The notes under the pieces: model-generated | What the model was told of the DNA's origin: nothing | What the model saw: only the letters and a program-made list of their open reading frames with translations | Database searches by the model: none | NCBI RefSeq assembly: GCF_003966225.1 | Contig: NZ_RXNU01000002.1 | Span: 558,001-622,000 of the forward strand | DNA length: 64,000 nt | Direction: 5' to 3' | DNA from: Shewanella canadensis | GTDB lineage: Bacteria > Pseudomonadota > Gammaproteobacteria > Enterobacterales > Shewanellaceae | Shown: positions 8,973 through 18,843 of the stretch, in pieces | How positions within the stretch are numbered: the stretch's first letter is position 1 | Layout: every line of letters begins with the position of its first letter | Made by a program: the position numbers and the translations under genes

Positions 8973-9227
8973 ATGAGTCAGGAATACCATATCACCAGCT
9001 TAGTCGTGCATGCCGTACCGAAATCGGTGTCACAGGTTGAAACCAATATTCGAGCGCTGGCCGGTGCCGATATCCATGCAGTTACCGATGAAGGCAAGTT
9101 TGTTGTCACCCTCGAAGGTGAAACACAAGGCGCTATACTGGATAACGTCGAAGCTATTAATGCTCTCGAAGGGGTATTAAACACGAGTCTGATTTACCAT
9201 CAAGTCGATCCAACAGAAGAAAGTTAA
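8973..9227 (+). CDS. NapD, chaperone for nitrate reductase maturation
   Basis: An 84-residue cytoplasmic protein matching NapD: ITSLVVHAVPKSVSQVETNIRALAGADIHAVTDEG has the VV.A.P and the N..AL.G.E.H pattern of the family. NapD binds the twin-arginine signal of NapA and delays export until the molybdenum cofactor is inserted. It is the first gene of napDAGHB; 75 bases separate it from napA. The presence of napD first, and the absence of napE and napC, is the nap-beta layout known from Shewanella. Confidence 0.95.
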   Translation: MSQEYHITSLVVHAVPKSVSQVETNIRALAGADIHAVTDEGKFVVTLEGETQGAILDNVEAINALEGVLNTSLIYHQVDPTEES

Positions 9228-9302
9228 AATACGTACCGAGTACCTAAAATAAAATTGATTTATCAATAATTTGCAACAATATAAAAAAGAGTGAGGAACA
9301 CC

Positions 9303-11783
9303 ATGAGCATTAGCCGTCGCGAGTTTCTGAAAGCCAACGCTGCAGTTGCCGCTGCAACCACAGTTGGTGTCACTCTGCCAGTGAAGATAGTCGAAGCCGC
9401 TGAGCAGAAGGACAACATTAAGTGGGATAAAGCACCTTGCCGTTTTTGTGGCGTAGGGTGTAGCGTTCTGGTTGGTACCAATAATGGCAAAGTCGTTGCC
9501 ACTAAAGGTGACCCGGAAAGCCCTGTCAATAAAGGCCTGAACTGTATTAAAGGCTACTTCCTGTCGAAAATCATGTACGGAAAGGATCGTCTGACGACAC
9601 CGCTTCTACGCATGACAGATGGTAAGTACGATAAAGAAGGTGAGTTTACCCCAGTTAGTTGGGATACCGCGTTCGATACCATGGCCGAGAAGTGGAAACA
9701 CACACTCAAGACTAAAGGACCGACCGCTGTCGGTATGTTTGGTTCGGGTCAGTGGACAGTGTGGGAAGGCTACGCGGCCTCTAAACTGCACAAGGCTGGT
9801 TTCCTCACTAACAACTTAGATCCGAATGCCCGTCATTGTATGGCATCTGCCGTGGGTGGCTTCATGCGTACCTTCGGTATCGATGAGCCAATGGGTTGTT
9901 ACGACGACTTAGAAGCTGCTGACCATTTCGTCCTTTGGGGCGCTAACATGGCAGAGATGCACCCAATCCTATGGGCACGTTTATCTGATCGCCGTTTAAG
10001 CAGCCCGGATAGTCGTGTACATGTACTTTCGACATTTGAAAACCGTAGCTTTGACTTAGCCGATAACCCAATGGTTTTCCGCCCACAGACCGATCTGGTG
10101 CTCCTTAACTACATTGCTAACTACATCATTCAAAACGATGCGGTTAACAAAGAGTTCGTTAATAAGCACACTAAGTTTGTACTGGGTACGACAGATATCG
10201 GTTATGGCCTGCGTCCAGAGCATCCATTAGAGCAGAAGGCAAAGAACCCGGGCAAAGGCTCATCCACGCCTATCAGCTTCGATGAATACGCTAAGTTCGT
10301 TAGCACCTATACCCTCGAATACGCCGCAGAGATGAGTGGTGTAGAGCCTGAAAAACTTGAGCTGATGGCAAAGGCCTATGCCGATCCATCGATCAAAGTA
10401 ATGAGCCTATGGACCATGGGTATTAACCAGCACACTCGTGGTGTCTGGGCAAACAACATGCTCTATAACATCCACTTGCTCACCGGTAAGATTGCCACTC
10501 CGGGTAACAGCCCATTCTCATTAACGGGTCAACCATCGGCTTGTGGTACCGCACGTGAAGTGGGTACTTTTGCTCACCGTCTGCCTGCCGATATGGTAGT
10601 GAAGAATCCTAAGCACAGAGCAATATCTGAAAAACTATGGCAACTCCCGGAAGGGGCGATTCCACCTAAACCTGGTTACCACGCAGTCCTGCAGAGCCGC
10701 ATGCTTAAAGATGGCAAGCTAAACTGCTACTGGACCATGTGTACTAACAACGTCCAGGCAGGTCCAAACATTAACGAAGAGATCTTACCTGGCTTCCGTA
10801 ATCCAGAAAACTTCATCGTTGTGTCGGATCCATATCCAACGGTTTCAGCTATGGCTGCCGACCTTATTCTTCCTACAGCAATGTGGGTCGAGAAAGAGGG
10901 GGCTTACGGTAACGCCGAGCGTCGTACGCACATGTGGCATCAACAGGTTAAACCACCTGAAGGGGCTAAGTCTGATCTATGGCAATTAGTTGAGTTCTCT
11001 AAGCGCTTCAAAGTCTCTGAAGTCTGGCCTGCCGAACTTATCGCTAAGAAGCCTGAATACGCCGATAAGACACTCTATGATGTGCTTTATGCTAACGGCG
11101 TCGTCGATAAGTTCCCTACGTCTGACTGTAAAGCCGATCTTAATGATGAGTCTGAAGCCTTTGGTTTCTACCTGCAAAAAGGACTGTTCGAAGAGTATGC
11201 TCAGTTCGGTCGTGGACACGCTCACGATCTGGCCGACTTCGATACTTACCATGAGACTCGTGGCCTTCGCTGGCCGGTTGTCGATGGTAAAGAAACTCTA
11301 CGTCGCTTCTCGAAGGGTGATCCCTACCTGAAGGCGGGTGAAGAGTTTAACTTCTATGGTAAGCCTGATGGTAAAGCGGTTATCTTCGCACTGCCATATG
11401 AGCCAGCAGCCGAAGAGCCAAACGAAGAGTTTGATCTTTGGTTATCGACCGGTCGTGTACTCGAGCACTGGCATACAGGTTCGATGACGGCTCGTGTACC
11501 TGAGCTCTATCGCGCCTACCCTGATGCACAGATATTCCTTCATCCTGAAGATGCGAAGGCCCGTGGCCTTAAGCGTGGTGATGAAGTCGTTGTCGCCTCA
11601 CCTCGCGGTGAAGTGAAGACTCGTGTTGAAACTAAAGGCCGGAACAAGCCGCCAAGAGGCGTGGCATTTATGCCATTCTTCGACGCACGCCAACTGGTCA
11701 ACAAGTTGTTACTGGACGCCACCGATCCTCTCTCGAAAGAGACAGATTTCAAGAAGTGCCCAGTCAAAGTAATGAAGGCTTAA
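9303..11783 (+). CDS. NapA, periplasmic nitrate reductase catalytic subunit
   Basis: An 826-residue molybdopterin enzyme that reduces nitrate to nitrite in the periplasm. The Tat signal SRREFLK is at residues 4-10. The [4Fe-4S] ligands are C46, C49, C53 and C81, and the molybdenum-ligand cysteine is C179 in [10 protein letters not shown], as in all NapA. The length is the usual one. An upstream in-frame GTG (9291) is rejected: GAGGA (9293-9297) is the ribosome-binding site for the ATG at 9303. Electrons should reach it through NapB and NapGH; with no napC here, a general quinol dehydrogenase such as CymA is the likely donor (known in S. oneidensis, inferred here). Confidence 0.97.
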   Translation: MSISRREFLKANAAVAAATTVGVTLPVKIVEAAEQKDNIKWDKAPCRFCGVGCSVLVGTNNGKVVATKGDPESPVNKGLNCIKGYFLSKIMYGKDRLTTPLLRMTDGKYDKEGEFTPVSWDTAFDTMAEKWKHTLKTKGPTAVGMFGSGQWTVWEGYAASKLHKAGFLTNNLDPNARHCMASAVGGFMRTFGIDEPMGCYDDLEAADHFVLWGANMAEMHPILWARLSDRRLSSPDSRVHVLSTFENRSFDLADNPMVFRPQTDLVLLNYIANYIIQNDAVNKEFVNKHTKFVLGTTDIGYGLRPEHPLEQKAKNPGKGSSTPISFDEYAKFVSTYTLEYAAEMSGVEPEKLELMAKAYADPSIKVMSLWTMGINQHTRGVWANNMLYNIHLLTGKIATPGNSPFSLTGQPSACGTAREVGTFAHRLPADMVVKNPKHRAISEKLWQLPEGAIPPKPGYHAVLQSRMLKDGKLNCYWTMCTNNVQAGPNINEEILPGFRNPENFIVVSDPYPTVSAMAADLILPTAMWVEKEGAYGNAERRTHMWHQQVKPPEGAKSDLWQLVEFSKRFKVSEVWPAELIAKKPEYADKTLYDVLYANGVVDKFPTSDCKADLNDESEAFGFYLQKGLFEEYAQFGRGHAHDLADFDTYHETRGLRWPVVDGKETLRRFSKGDPYLKAGEEFNFYGKPDGKAVIFALPYEPAAEEPNEEFDLWLSTGRVLEHWHTGSMTARVPELYRAYPDAQIFLHPEDAKARGLKRGDEVVVASPRGEVKTRVETKGRNKPPRGVAFMPFFDARQLVNKLLLDATDPLSKETDFKKCPVKVMKA

Positions 11784-11852
11784 CTCTTTTAACTGAAGAT
11801 TTTAAGCAAAATTGCTTGAGCTAAGACATTGATAAGAAGGTTGTAAAAGGTC

Positions 11853-12587
11853 ATGAGTAAGGTGAAACACACTAAATCAAATCCACGGGACGTTAACCGT
11901 CGCCAGTTTTTAGCCTCTACGGCTAAGGCGGGTTGTGTGATGGGTTTAGTGGGGCTGGGGATCACAGCAACGGCGACACAATCGCGACAGCTGGATCCTT
12001 TAGCGATCCGACCTCCTGGCGCCTTAGGCGAGGATGATTTTCTCTCGGCTTGTGTTCGTTGTGGTTTATGTGTCGAGGCTTGTCCCTACGACACCCTTAA
12101 ACTGGCGCGCTGGTTCGATGGCGCAGCAACGGGCACACCCTATTTTACGGCGCGTAGCATCCCTTGTGAGATGTGCGAAGATATTCCCTGTGTAAAGGTG
12201 TGCCCATCGGGTTCACTCGATCATGGTCTCGAAGATATTGAAGAGGCAAAAATGGGTATCGCCGTATTAATCGATGAGAAAAACTGCCTTAACTTCAAAG
12301 GGCTTAGATGCGACGTCTGTTATCGAGTTTGTCCGTTAATCGACGATGCCATCACCCTGGAGCGGCAACATAACCAACGCAGCGACCATCACGCCATGTT
12401 CCTGCCTACAGTCAACAGCGACACCTGTACCGGCTGTGGTAAGTGTGAACATGTGTGTGTACTCGAAGAGTCTGCGATTAGGATATTGCCGGCACATATC
12501 GCCCTAGGAAAAACGGCTGAACACGATACTTATATCAACACAGAAGAGACCACACTCGAGATGTTAAACAAGGGCCTATCACTATGA
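11853..12587 (+). CDS. NapG, ferredoxin-type quinol dehydrogenase component
   Basis: A 244-residue protein with a Tat signal (NRRQFLAS, then a hydrophobic segment) and four [4Fe-4S] motifs: CVRCGLCVEACP, CEMCEDIPCVKVCP, CDVCYRVCP and CTGCGKCEHVC. NapG works with the membrane protein NapH to pass electrons from quinol towards NapB/NapA. Its stop overlaps the napH start by 4 bases. The Tat signal places it in the periplasm, docked to NapH. Confidence 0.95.
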   Translation: MSKVKHTKSNPRDVNRRQFLASTAKAGCVMGLVGLGITATATQSRQLDPLAIRPPGALGEDDFLSACVRCGLCVEACPYDTLKLARWFDGAATGTPYFTARSIPCEMCEDIPCVKVCPSGSLDHGLEDIEEAKMGIAVLIDEKNCLNFKGLRCDVCYRVCPLIDDAITLERQHNQRSDHHAMFLPTVNSDTCTGCGKCEHVCVLEESAIRILPAHIALGKTAEHDTYINTEETTLEMLNKGLSL

Positions 12588-13492
12588 CCAAAAGCACAGT
12601 GAAAAAAGAGGCTATAACCGATGCAATGAACGAATCCTCTAATACAGGATTCGCTCAGGCGGCGATCGACGAGCTGGGATGGTGGCGTGCTCACAAATTC
12701 CTGTTTCTCAGACGTGCCAGCCAGCTAAGTGTATTAACCTTGTTTGCCATTGGCCCCTGGTTCGGCTTATGGCTCCTCAAAGGAAACCTCTCCTCCAGCG
12801 AGTTGCTCGGAACTGTGCCATTGTCGGATCCACTTGTGACACTGCAAGTCTTGATGACGGGCCATATTCCCGAGTTAACCCTGCTTTTAGGTGCCCTCTT
12901 TATCACAGTATTTTATGTGATAGCGGGTGGCCGGGTGTTCTGCAGCTGGGTGTGCCCTGTCAATCTGGTCACCGACAGCGCAAGCTGGTTAAGACGTAAA
13001 CTGAATTTGCCTCGTTTAGGCGAGATGCCAAGAAATTTACGTTACTACCTGCTGGGTCTGGTTATTGTGTTACCTCTGCTAACAGGCATCACCGTTTGGG
13101 AATGGGTCAATCCGGTTCCGATACTCTACCGCGCCGTGTTATTCGGTGCCGGTAGCGGGCTGTGGATCTTGTTGGCTATCTTCCAGCTCGACCTGTTTAT
13201 CAGCGAGCGTGGATGGTGTGGGCACCTGTGCCCCACTGGTGCTATGTTTGCCCTATTTGGCAAGCTCAGCCCGGTGAAAGTATCGGCCGTTAACGCCAAG
13301 GCCTGTGATAACTGTATGGATTGTTTCGATGTTTGCCCCGAGAGACAGGTGCTAAAACCTGCGCTTAAAGGGAAACAGATGATGATAACCGACAGTGATT
13401 GCACTCAATGTGGCCGCTGTATCGATGTCTGCGCCCAACGCGTTTTCCAGTATCAAAATAGAATTGCCCTAAAGGCGGAGAACAACCAATGA
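12584..13492 (+). CDS. NapH, membrane iron-sulfur quinol dehydrogenase
   Basis: A 302-residue membrane protein with about four membrane segments in the first 210 residues. Two CxxxCP motifs lie in loops (CSWVCPVN, CGHLCPTG), and two C-terminal ferredoxin clusters face the cytoplasm (CDNCMDCFDVCP, CTQCGRCIDVCA). This is the NapH pattern. The N-terminus is some 20 residues longer than usual; the second Met (about residue 14) is a possible alternative start. It overlaps napG and napB by 4 bases each, so the last three genes are translationally coupled. Confidence 0.93.
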   Translation: MTKSTVKKEAITDAMNESSNTGFAQAAIDELGWWRAHKFLFLRRASQLSVLTLFAIGPWFGLWLLKGNLSSSELLGTVPLSDPLVTLQVLMTGHIPELTLLLGALFITVFYVIAGGRVFCSWVCPVNLVTDSASWLRRKLNLPRLGEMPRNLRYYLLGLVIVLPLLTGITVWEWVNPVPILYRAVLFGAGSGLWILLAIFQLDLFISERGWCGHLCPTGAMFALFGKLSPVKVSAVNAKACDNCMDCFDVCPERQVLKPALKGKQMMITDSDCTQCGRCIDVCAQRVFQYQNRIALKAENNQ

Positions 13493-13905
13493 AGAAAGTA
13501 CTCACTATAGCCGCGCTCGTCATGGCGCTTAGTGCCTGCTCTGGCCAGCAAGCAAACACTCAAGCGGAGCCGGTAAATGTCAGCTCACTTGGCAAGTCTG
13601 AGATCACCGATGTTCGTGTTGCCGATGCAATGCCTACGTATCCAAGGCGTGGCGCATCGATCGAGCGTGGCTTTGTCCACCAGCCACCTCTGATCCCACA
13701 TAAGGCTGAATACGCCATCACAACCAAGAAAAATAAGTGTTTAAGCTGCCACTTCCCGGCCAAAATGAAAGCGACCCCTATCGATAAGTCGCACCTGTTG
13801 GCTACGGGTAAGCTAAATAACATCTATTACAACTGCTCTCAGTGTCACGTACCACAGGCCGAGAACAAACAGCAGCTAGTAGAGAACGACTTCTCGAATC
13901 AGTAA
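13489..13905 (+). CDS. NapB, diheme cytochrome c subunit of nitrate reductase
   Basis: A 138-residue protein with two heme c sites, CLSCH and CSQCH, and the conserved NapB stretch PTYPRRGASIERGFVHQPPLIPH. It hands electrons to NapA in the periplasm. The signal peptide ends in ALSAC followed by Ser-Gly, which is a plausible lipobox; usual NapB is soluble, so a lipid-anchored form would be unusual. It is the last gene of the operon and is followed by a strong terminator. Confidence 0.95.
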   Translation: MKKVLTIAALVMALSACSGQQANTQAEPVNVSSLGKSEITDVRVADAMPTYPRRGASIERGFVHQPPLIPHKAEYAITTKKNKCLSCHFPAKMKATPIDKSHLLATGKLNNIYYNCSQCHVPQAENKQQLVENDFSNQ

Positions 13906-13944
13906 ATGCTGAGTTGCGAGTTACGAACAAAAAGATATAAACAA

Positions 13945-13975
13945 AAAAACCACCTCGATTGAGGTGGTTTTTTAT
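13945..13975. terminator. Bidirectional terminator between nap and the GGDEF gene
   Basis: ACCACCTC-GATT-GAGGTGGT has a perfect 8-bp stem with T runs on the right of the + strand and A runs on the left, so it can end napDAGHB (rightward) and the GGDEF gene (leftward). Confidence 0.9.
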
Positions 13976-13993
13976 TGCTAGCTCAACCCGGAA

Positions 13994-15016
13994 CTAGTCA
14001 CAAACGACACGGTTTCGTCCCAGCTCTTTCGCCCGATACAGGCGGCGATCGGCAGTTCGATAGAGTGACTGCATCAAGCTGCCGGACTCGGGCCACTGCG
14101 CAATACCTATACTCGCCGTCGTCGATACCTTATGCTCACCCACACTCACAGCAGATCCTTCAATTACTTGCTGTAATCTTTGCGCGATCTCTTGGACTGA
14201 TGCGTGATTGGTATCGGGCAGGAGCAAGCAAAACTCCTCCCCTCCGACCCGAAAGCCCCAGTCATTCTCTCCAATTGTCTGCTTTATCAGTTCGGCCACC
14301 CGCACCAGCACCTTATCACCGACCTCATGGCCATAGCTGTCGTTGACACTCTTAAAATGATCCAGATCGATGAGCAACATAAACAGAGAGGAGTCGGAGC
14401 TACTCTCATTCTGGGTTATCTGCTCAAACACAGACTCTAAATGCAACCGGTTATAGAGCCCGGTCAGGGGATCTCTTGCGGCCATATTCTGCAGCCGCTC
14501 CACCACCTCTTCCCGTTTAGATTCATATACGTGTGCCACGCCCCATATAGCTGCGGCACACAGGCCATAGTTTGCCATTGCCACCAGATGTATGTTGGGG
14601 TCATTTAGCCACAGACGCCAGCCTAATATACTCAGTCCTAATGACACATAACAAAGGGTGACAGCTTGACCGCTGCGACGACCAAGCAATAGATAGGAGA
14701 GGATGGGAAAAACAAAAATCCAGGCAAACAGACCCGAGCGGAAACTGGCGAACGAAATACCGAGTAAGATGACGCCATAGAAGGCAAAGAGGAACAGCAG
14801 AGTCCAGCGATGAAGATACTGAGTCGTGCGAACGACACTTAATATCCCCAATGAAAGTAGCGCAAGTATTAACTCGGTCAGGGCATAGGATTTCAGTCCT
14901 ATTAACCAATTGAAGAGAGTGAAAATACTTGCGGCAGCGGCAATAACGATAAGGGTAACCCGAAATGCGGAACGTCGATATTCGAGCTCCTCAGACCACA
15001 ATTTTAACACTTCCAT
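13994..15016 (-). CDS. Membrane diguanylate cyclase (GGDEF)
   Basis: A 340-residue protein. Five or six membrane segments fill residues 20-165 and the C-terminal 165 residues are a GGDEF domain with an intact GGEEF (258-262) and the metal/substrate motif DLDHFKSVNDSYGHEVGD. It should make cyclic di-GMP. The usual inhibitory RxxD site five residues before the motif is missing (the residues there are GEND), so product inhibition through that site is unlikely. The N-terminal region has no domain I can name; it may sense a membrane or redox state. Confidence 0.9.
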   Translation of the reverse strand: MEVLKLWSEELEYRRSAFRVTLIVIAAAASIFTLFNWLIGLKSYALTELILALLSLGILSVVRTTQYLHRWTLLFLFAFYGVILLGISFASFRSGLFAWIFVFPILSYLLLGRRSGQAVTLCYVSLGLSILGWRLWLNDPNIHLVAMANYGLCAAAIWGVAHVYESKREEVVERLQNMAARDPLTGLYNRLHLESVFEQITQNESSSDSSLFMLLIDLDHFKSVNDSYGHEVGDKVLVRVAELIKQTIGENDWGFRVGGEEFCLLLPDTNHASVQEIAQRLQQVIEGSAVSVGEHKVSTTASIGIAQWPESGSLMQSLYRTADRRLYRAKELGRNRVVCD

Positions 15017-15150
15017 ACACCTTTAATTCACGAATTTAATAACTCTAGCAGAATGGTATCCCTTAAGGTACATCGGCCGATAAAAATATCTATCTAATAA
15101 TTACTTACCTGAGTACTCACTCGCCAGGAACAAGAAAGCGAAGCTAACCT

Positions 15151-15164
15151 TTGACGCCGGTCAA
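15151..15164. promoter_or_regulatory. FNR/ANR-like palindrome upstream of the P-type ATPase
   Basis: TTGAC-GCCG-GTCAA is a perfect 14-bp palindrome of the FNR/ANR form (TTGAT-N4-ATCAA, with C/G at the fifth position of each half). It lies about 130 bases before the ATPase start. Confidence 0.4.
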
Positions 15165-15227
15165 TTATTATTCAAACTTGATATCTTTATCTATAATTAT
15201 TGACTATAGATCAAGAGATAAAGGCTA

Positions 15228-15270
15228 ATACCAACTGGTATAAAGATGTCTTTCTTATACCGATGGGTAT
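15228..15270. repeat. Two copies of the 14-bp palindrome ATACC-N4-GGTAT
   Basis: ATACCAACTGGTAT (15228-15241) and ATACCGATGGGTAT (15257-15270) stand just before the P-type ATPase gene. Further copies are at 20549-20562, 29662-29675 and 30452-30465, all between genes. It looks like a dispersed palindromic element. Confidence 0.6.
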
Positions 15271-15294
15271 AAATCCAGTTCAAAGGGAGAGGAT

Positions 15295-17883
15295 GTGGCA
15301 TCGCAGGGACTCAGCAGTGAACAGGCACAAGCTCTATTGACAGAGTATGGCGAAAATTGTCTGCCAAAACCGTCAAGAAATAGCTTTGCCCGACTCTTTA
15401 TCATCCAGTTTCGTAGCGCATTTATCTATGTCCTGCTGGTGGCCGTTGTCGTGTGCCTGATACTCGGCCAGCTTATCAATGCCTTTTTTATCTCTGTGGT
15501 GCTACTGCTCAATGCGCTGATTGGCACCATTCAGGAGTATTCTGCCCAGCAGGCTGCCGATGCCCTCGCCGATATGGTGCCCCAACAGAGTCGGGTTATT
15601 CGCGATGGCCATCCGGTTGTCGTCGATAGCCACTCTCTGGTGCCGGGCGATTGGGTCATGCTCAGTAGTGGAGACCGTATAGGGGCCGACATTGATCTGA
15701 GGCAATCCAGCCAGTTTCAAGTCGATGAGTCAGCCCTCACGGGTGAGTCCACTTCTGTCAGCAATAAGGAACAAGCCTTTGCCGGCACGCTGGTGACCCA
15801 CGGCCGTGCGGAGGGTGAAGTGATCGCTACCGGAGTCAACACTCAGATAGGACAGATAGCCAAATTAGTCCATCAGGGCGTCGATACCAAGCCGCCATTA
15901 ATGCAGAGAATCGATCAGTTTACCCTGCGTATAGCCATTGCCATAGTGATCATCATAGCGCTGATATTTAGTCTGACACTCATACGAGGCGCCGATCTGT
16001 CCGATGTGTTCTTGTTAGGGGTCGCATTAGCCGTCTCAGCCATTCCCGAAGGTTTACCTGCGGCGATTACTGTAGCCCTGGCTATAGGAATGAAACGCAT
16101 GGCGAAAGCCAACGTGATCGTACGTAAGTTGGTTGCCGTTGAGTCTCTGGGTTCCTGCACCTTTATCGCCTCAGATAAAACCGGCACCTTGACGGTCAAC
16201 GAGATGACCATAGGTCAGATCTGGCTTGCCAACGAACATAAATACCACGTTGCAGGAGAGGGGTTAGCCCAAAATGGCTTAGTGCATCGTCACGGACATG
16301 GAGTTCCCGTCACGGTGGAGGAGGAGATAGGACTAAAGCAATTAGCCCTGGTTGGGCAACTCGCGAATGAGGCACACCTGGTTTACGAAGAGGACAAGAT
16401 CCATGCCGATGGAGACGGCGTCGATCTGGCCTTCCTTGTATTAGGACACAAGCTCAGGCTAACGGCCGAAGTTGAAAATCATACACAGTTAGCCCTCTTC
16501 CCCTACGAGTCCGAAAAAGGATTCAGTGCCAGCGTCAATGAAAGTAAACAAGGTACACTGATTGCCGTGAAAGGGGCGGTGGAGAAGGTCATGCCCATGT
16601 GTAACCTGACCGAAGAGATGAATCAGAAGATCCTGGATCAGACACACTGGATGGCCAGACATGGGTACCGGGTACTCGCATTGGCTCATGGGGCCGGGAC
16701 TGCGGAAAGTGACGAGTTCACCGGGCTCGAATTTCTTGGCCTGGTCGCCATGAGCGATCCTCTCAGACACGATGCCATAGAAGCCGTGGCATCGTGTCAC
16801 CAAGCACAAATAAAGGTCGCGATGATAACTGGCGATCATCCCGTCACCGCGCTGACCTTATCTCAGCAACTTAAAATAGTCAGCGAGCATGATAAGGCGG
16901 TAACGGGCAGTGAACTCAGCCAGGCGATGGCTCTTAGTGAAAGTGAATTCGATAGACTAGTGGCAAGTCACAGAGTGTTTGCCAGGGTCAAACCCGAACA
17001 AAAAATGGAAATTACTCAATCACTTATCAGACAGGGAGAGTTTGTCGCCATGACCGGAGATGGCGTCAATGATGCCCCTGCATTGAAACACGCTCATGTC
17101 GGTATTTCGATGGGACTGAGGGGCACCGACGTTGCCAGGGAAAGCTCCTCATTAGTGTTAACCGATGATAACTTCAGCTCCATCGTTAAGGGGGTCATCG
17201 AAGGTCGGATCGTGTACAACAATATCCGAAAGGTTATTTTCTTGCTGGTCAGTACCGGCGCTGCGGAAATATTTCTCTTCATCCTAAGCGTACTCTTTGC
17301 CTTACCCATCCCCTTGTTTCCACTGCAGATCCTCTGGCTGAATTTAGTGACAAATGGGGTTCAGGATGTTGCATTGGCTTTCGAACCCGCAGAGGGTAAT
17401 GAGTTTTCTCAACCGCCGCGAGCCCCTAAGGAACCCATCTTCGATCGACTCATGCTGGAAAGGGTCTGTATCAGCGCTCTGGTCATGGGGTTAATCGCCT
17501 TCGGCCTGTTTGCAATATCACTCCAGATGGGGGTTAGCGAGGAGGCCGCCCGAAACCTGACCTTAATGTTGATGGTGCTATTTGAAAATGTACATGCGCT
17601 CAACAGCCGCTCCGAACATAGGTCACTACTGGTCGTCCCCTTCTTCAGCAATCCAATATTACTGGTGGGTATTATTGTGGCTCAGGGGATCCATATTGGC
17701 GCCATGTATACACCAGGCCTGAGCGATGCGCTACAGCTCAGTCCCATCAGTTTTTCCCATTGGTTGATTTTACTGGCCACCGCCTCAGTGCTTTTCATCG
17801 TGGATGAGGTGCACAAGAAGCGGTGGCGGATGAGGGCTAGTCTGAACTTAGCGGTGCCAGTAACTGATCATCGGCCGGAATAA
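15295..17883 (+). CDS. Cation-transporting P-type ATPase (calcium-type, P2)
   Basis: An 862-residue pump. Phosphorylation site SDKTGTLTVNE (about residue 297), TM4 motif IPEGLPAAIT, hinge TGDGVNDAPAL, and the TGES actuator motif (DESALTGES) are all present, followed by the four C-terminal membrane segments. This is the PacL/PMA1 (P2) subfamily that moves Ca2+, Na+ or Mg2+; the ion is not certain. The start is a GTG placed close behind GGGAGAGG. The N-terminus begins directly at GLSSEQAQALLTEYGENCLP, about 15-20 residues shorter than many relatives. Its 3' end overlaps the convergent UspA gene by 47 bases. Confidence 0.92.
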   Translation: MASQGLSSEQAQALLTEYGENCLPKPSRNSFARLFIIQFRSAFIYVLLVAVVVCLILGQLINAFFISVVLLLNALIGTIQEYSAQQAADALADMVPQQSRVIRDGHPVVVDSHSLVPGDWVMLSSGDRIGADIDLRQSSQFQVDESALTGESTSVSNKEQAFAGTLVTHGRAEGEVIATGVNTQIGQIAKLVHQGVDTKPPLMQRIDQFTLRIAIAIVIIIALIFSLTLIRGADLSDVFLLGVALAVSAIPEGLPAAITVALAIGMKRMAKANVIVRKLVAVESLGSCTFIASDKTGTLTVNEMTIGQIWLANEHKYHVAGEGLAQNGLVHRHGHGVPVTVEEEIGLKQLALVGQLANEAHLVYEEDKIHADGDGVDLAFLVLGHKLRLTAEVENHTQLALFPYESEKGFSASVNESKQGTLIAVKGAVEKVMPMCNLTEEMNQKILDQTHWMARHGYRVLALAHGAGTAESDEFTGLEFLGLVAMSDPLRHDAIEAVASCHQAQIKVAMITGDHPVTALTLSQQLKIVSEHDKAVTGSELSQAMALSESEFDRLVASHRVFARVKPEQKMEITQSLIRQGEFVAMTGDGVNDAPALKHAHVGISMGLRGTDVARESSSLVLTDDNFSSIVKGVIEGRIVYNNIRKVIFLLVSTGAAEIFLFILSVLFALPIPLFPLQILWLNLVTNGVQDVALAFEPAEGNEFSQPPRAPKEPIFDRLMLERVCISALVMGLIAFGLFAISLQMGVSEEAARNLTLMLMVLFENVHALNSRSEHRSLLVVPFFSNPILLVGIIVAQGIHIGAMYTPGLSDALQLSPISFSHWLILLATASVLFIVDEVHKKRWRMRASLNLAVPVTDHRPE

Positions 17884-18721
17884 CCAGAACATTGCTGCGG
17901 ATCCGGCAGAGAATGGACTCAGCCATATTACCAATAACATAGCCCAAGATGCCTTGGCGCTGACGGGCTCCAAGCACTAGGTAACGGATATTCAAACGAC
18001 AAGAGAGTTCATAAAGACAGATATCGGGATCGCCGGCGATGATGTGAATACATTCAGGATCCATATTCAGCTTGGCCAACTGTTGCTTATGTTCCTGGTA
18101 GGCATCTTTAACTAATGTAGTGGTATTGATCAGGTCCATATCCCGCAACACCCTGGGTACTCTGATCACAAAAGCAAGGTGCAACTTACTACCGGTCGCT
18201 TTGGCTAATGCCTTGCCGTGACTGATAACGGCCTGATTGAGCTGCTGTTTAAGCACATTATCACTACCGAGATCGACAGCCATCAATACGGCATTTCCTC
18301 TATGAAGGGGATTATCAGTCAGTAGCATAAGAGGAATTTTTACGTGGCGGATCAAATTCCAATCGACAGGAAGATAGTGATCCGCATGGTGTACCGCTTT
18401 AACCATGAGATCGAAGCCATGACGAATCGAGTGATGACAGGCATGTTCGTGCAGATCTTTACTCCATACTGTGTGTACGGGCATATCTTCTGCCTTCAAT
18501 GTTTTCAGCTCGTCCTCGATTTTAGCCGCGCGCTCTTTCATTATTTTCTGTTGGGCGGCGGCGCCGAGGCGTGGATTATAGTATTCCGCACCACTAAAAT
18601 ATTCGAAGCTATATGCAAAAACTTCGGCGCGTTTATCCATCGCTCTGGCCAACTCGACCCCCGTAGCAACTGCATCCGTGTGCGCTTCCTCTCTTTGCGA
18701 AATAATAAACACCTTATCCAT
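17837..18721 (-). CDS. Universal stress protein with two Usp domains (UspE-like)
   Basis: A 294-residue protein of two tandem Usp domains, each of about 140 residues. The second has the nucleotide-binding loop pattern GARQRQGILGYVIGNMAESIL followed by SNVLVIPADD. UspE-type proteins bind ATP and help cells survive starvation and oxygen limitation. It is convergent with, and overlaps, the P-type ATPase gene, and divergent from the antiporter at 18844. Usp proteins beside ion pumps and transporters are often under FNR/ANR control, and an FNR-like box lies in the shared promoter. Confidence 0.9.
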   Translation of the reverse strand: MDKVFIISQREEAHTDAVATGVELARAMDKRAEVFAYSFEYFSGAEYYNPRLGAAAQQKIMKERAAKIEDELKTLKAEDMPVHTVWSKDLHEHACHHSIRHGFDLMVKAVHHADHYLPVDWNLIRHVKIPLMLLTDNPLHRGNAVLMAVDLGSDNVLKQQLNQAVISHGKALAKATGSKLHLAFVIRVPRVLRDMDLINTTTLVKDAYQEHKQQLAKLNMDPECIHIIAGDPDICLYELSCRLNIRYLVLGARQRQGILGYVIGNMAESILCRIRSNVLVIPADDQLLAPLSSD

Positions 18722-18797
18722 TGTTTTCTCCAGCCATTATTACCTAGTTTTAGCTTAGACAAACAACTGCACTTACGCCTTAGAATGGTCGCAAAAA

Positions 18798-18811
18798 ATG
18801 ATCGAGATCAA
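18798..18811. promoter_or_regulatory. FNR-like box between the Usp gene and the antiporter
   Basis: ATGAT-CGAG-ATCAA matches the FNR consensus TTGAT-N4-ATCAA with one mismatch. It sits in the 122-base divergent region and could control either gene. Confidence 0.5.
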
Positions 18812-18843
18812 ACTGACTTCCCATTGAAAATGAGGAGGAAATA

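Noticed and set aside
9256..9267. TTGATTTATCAA before napA as an FNR box
   Set aside because: The two half sites are only two bases apart; FNR needs four.
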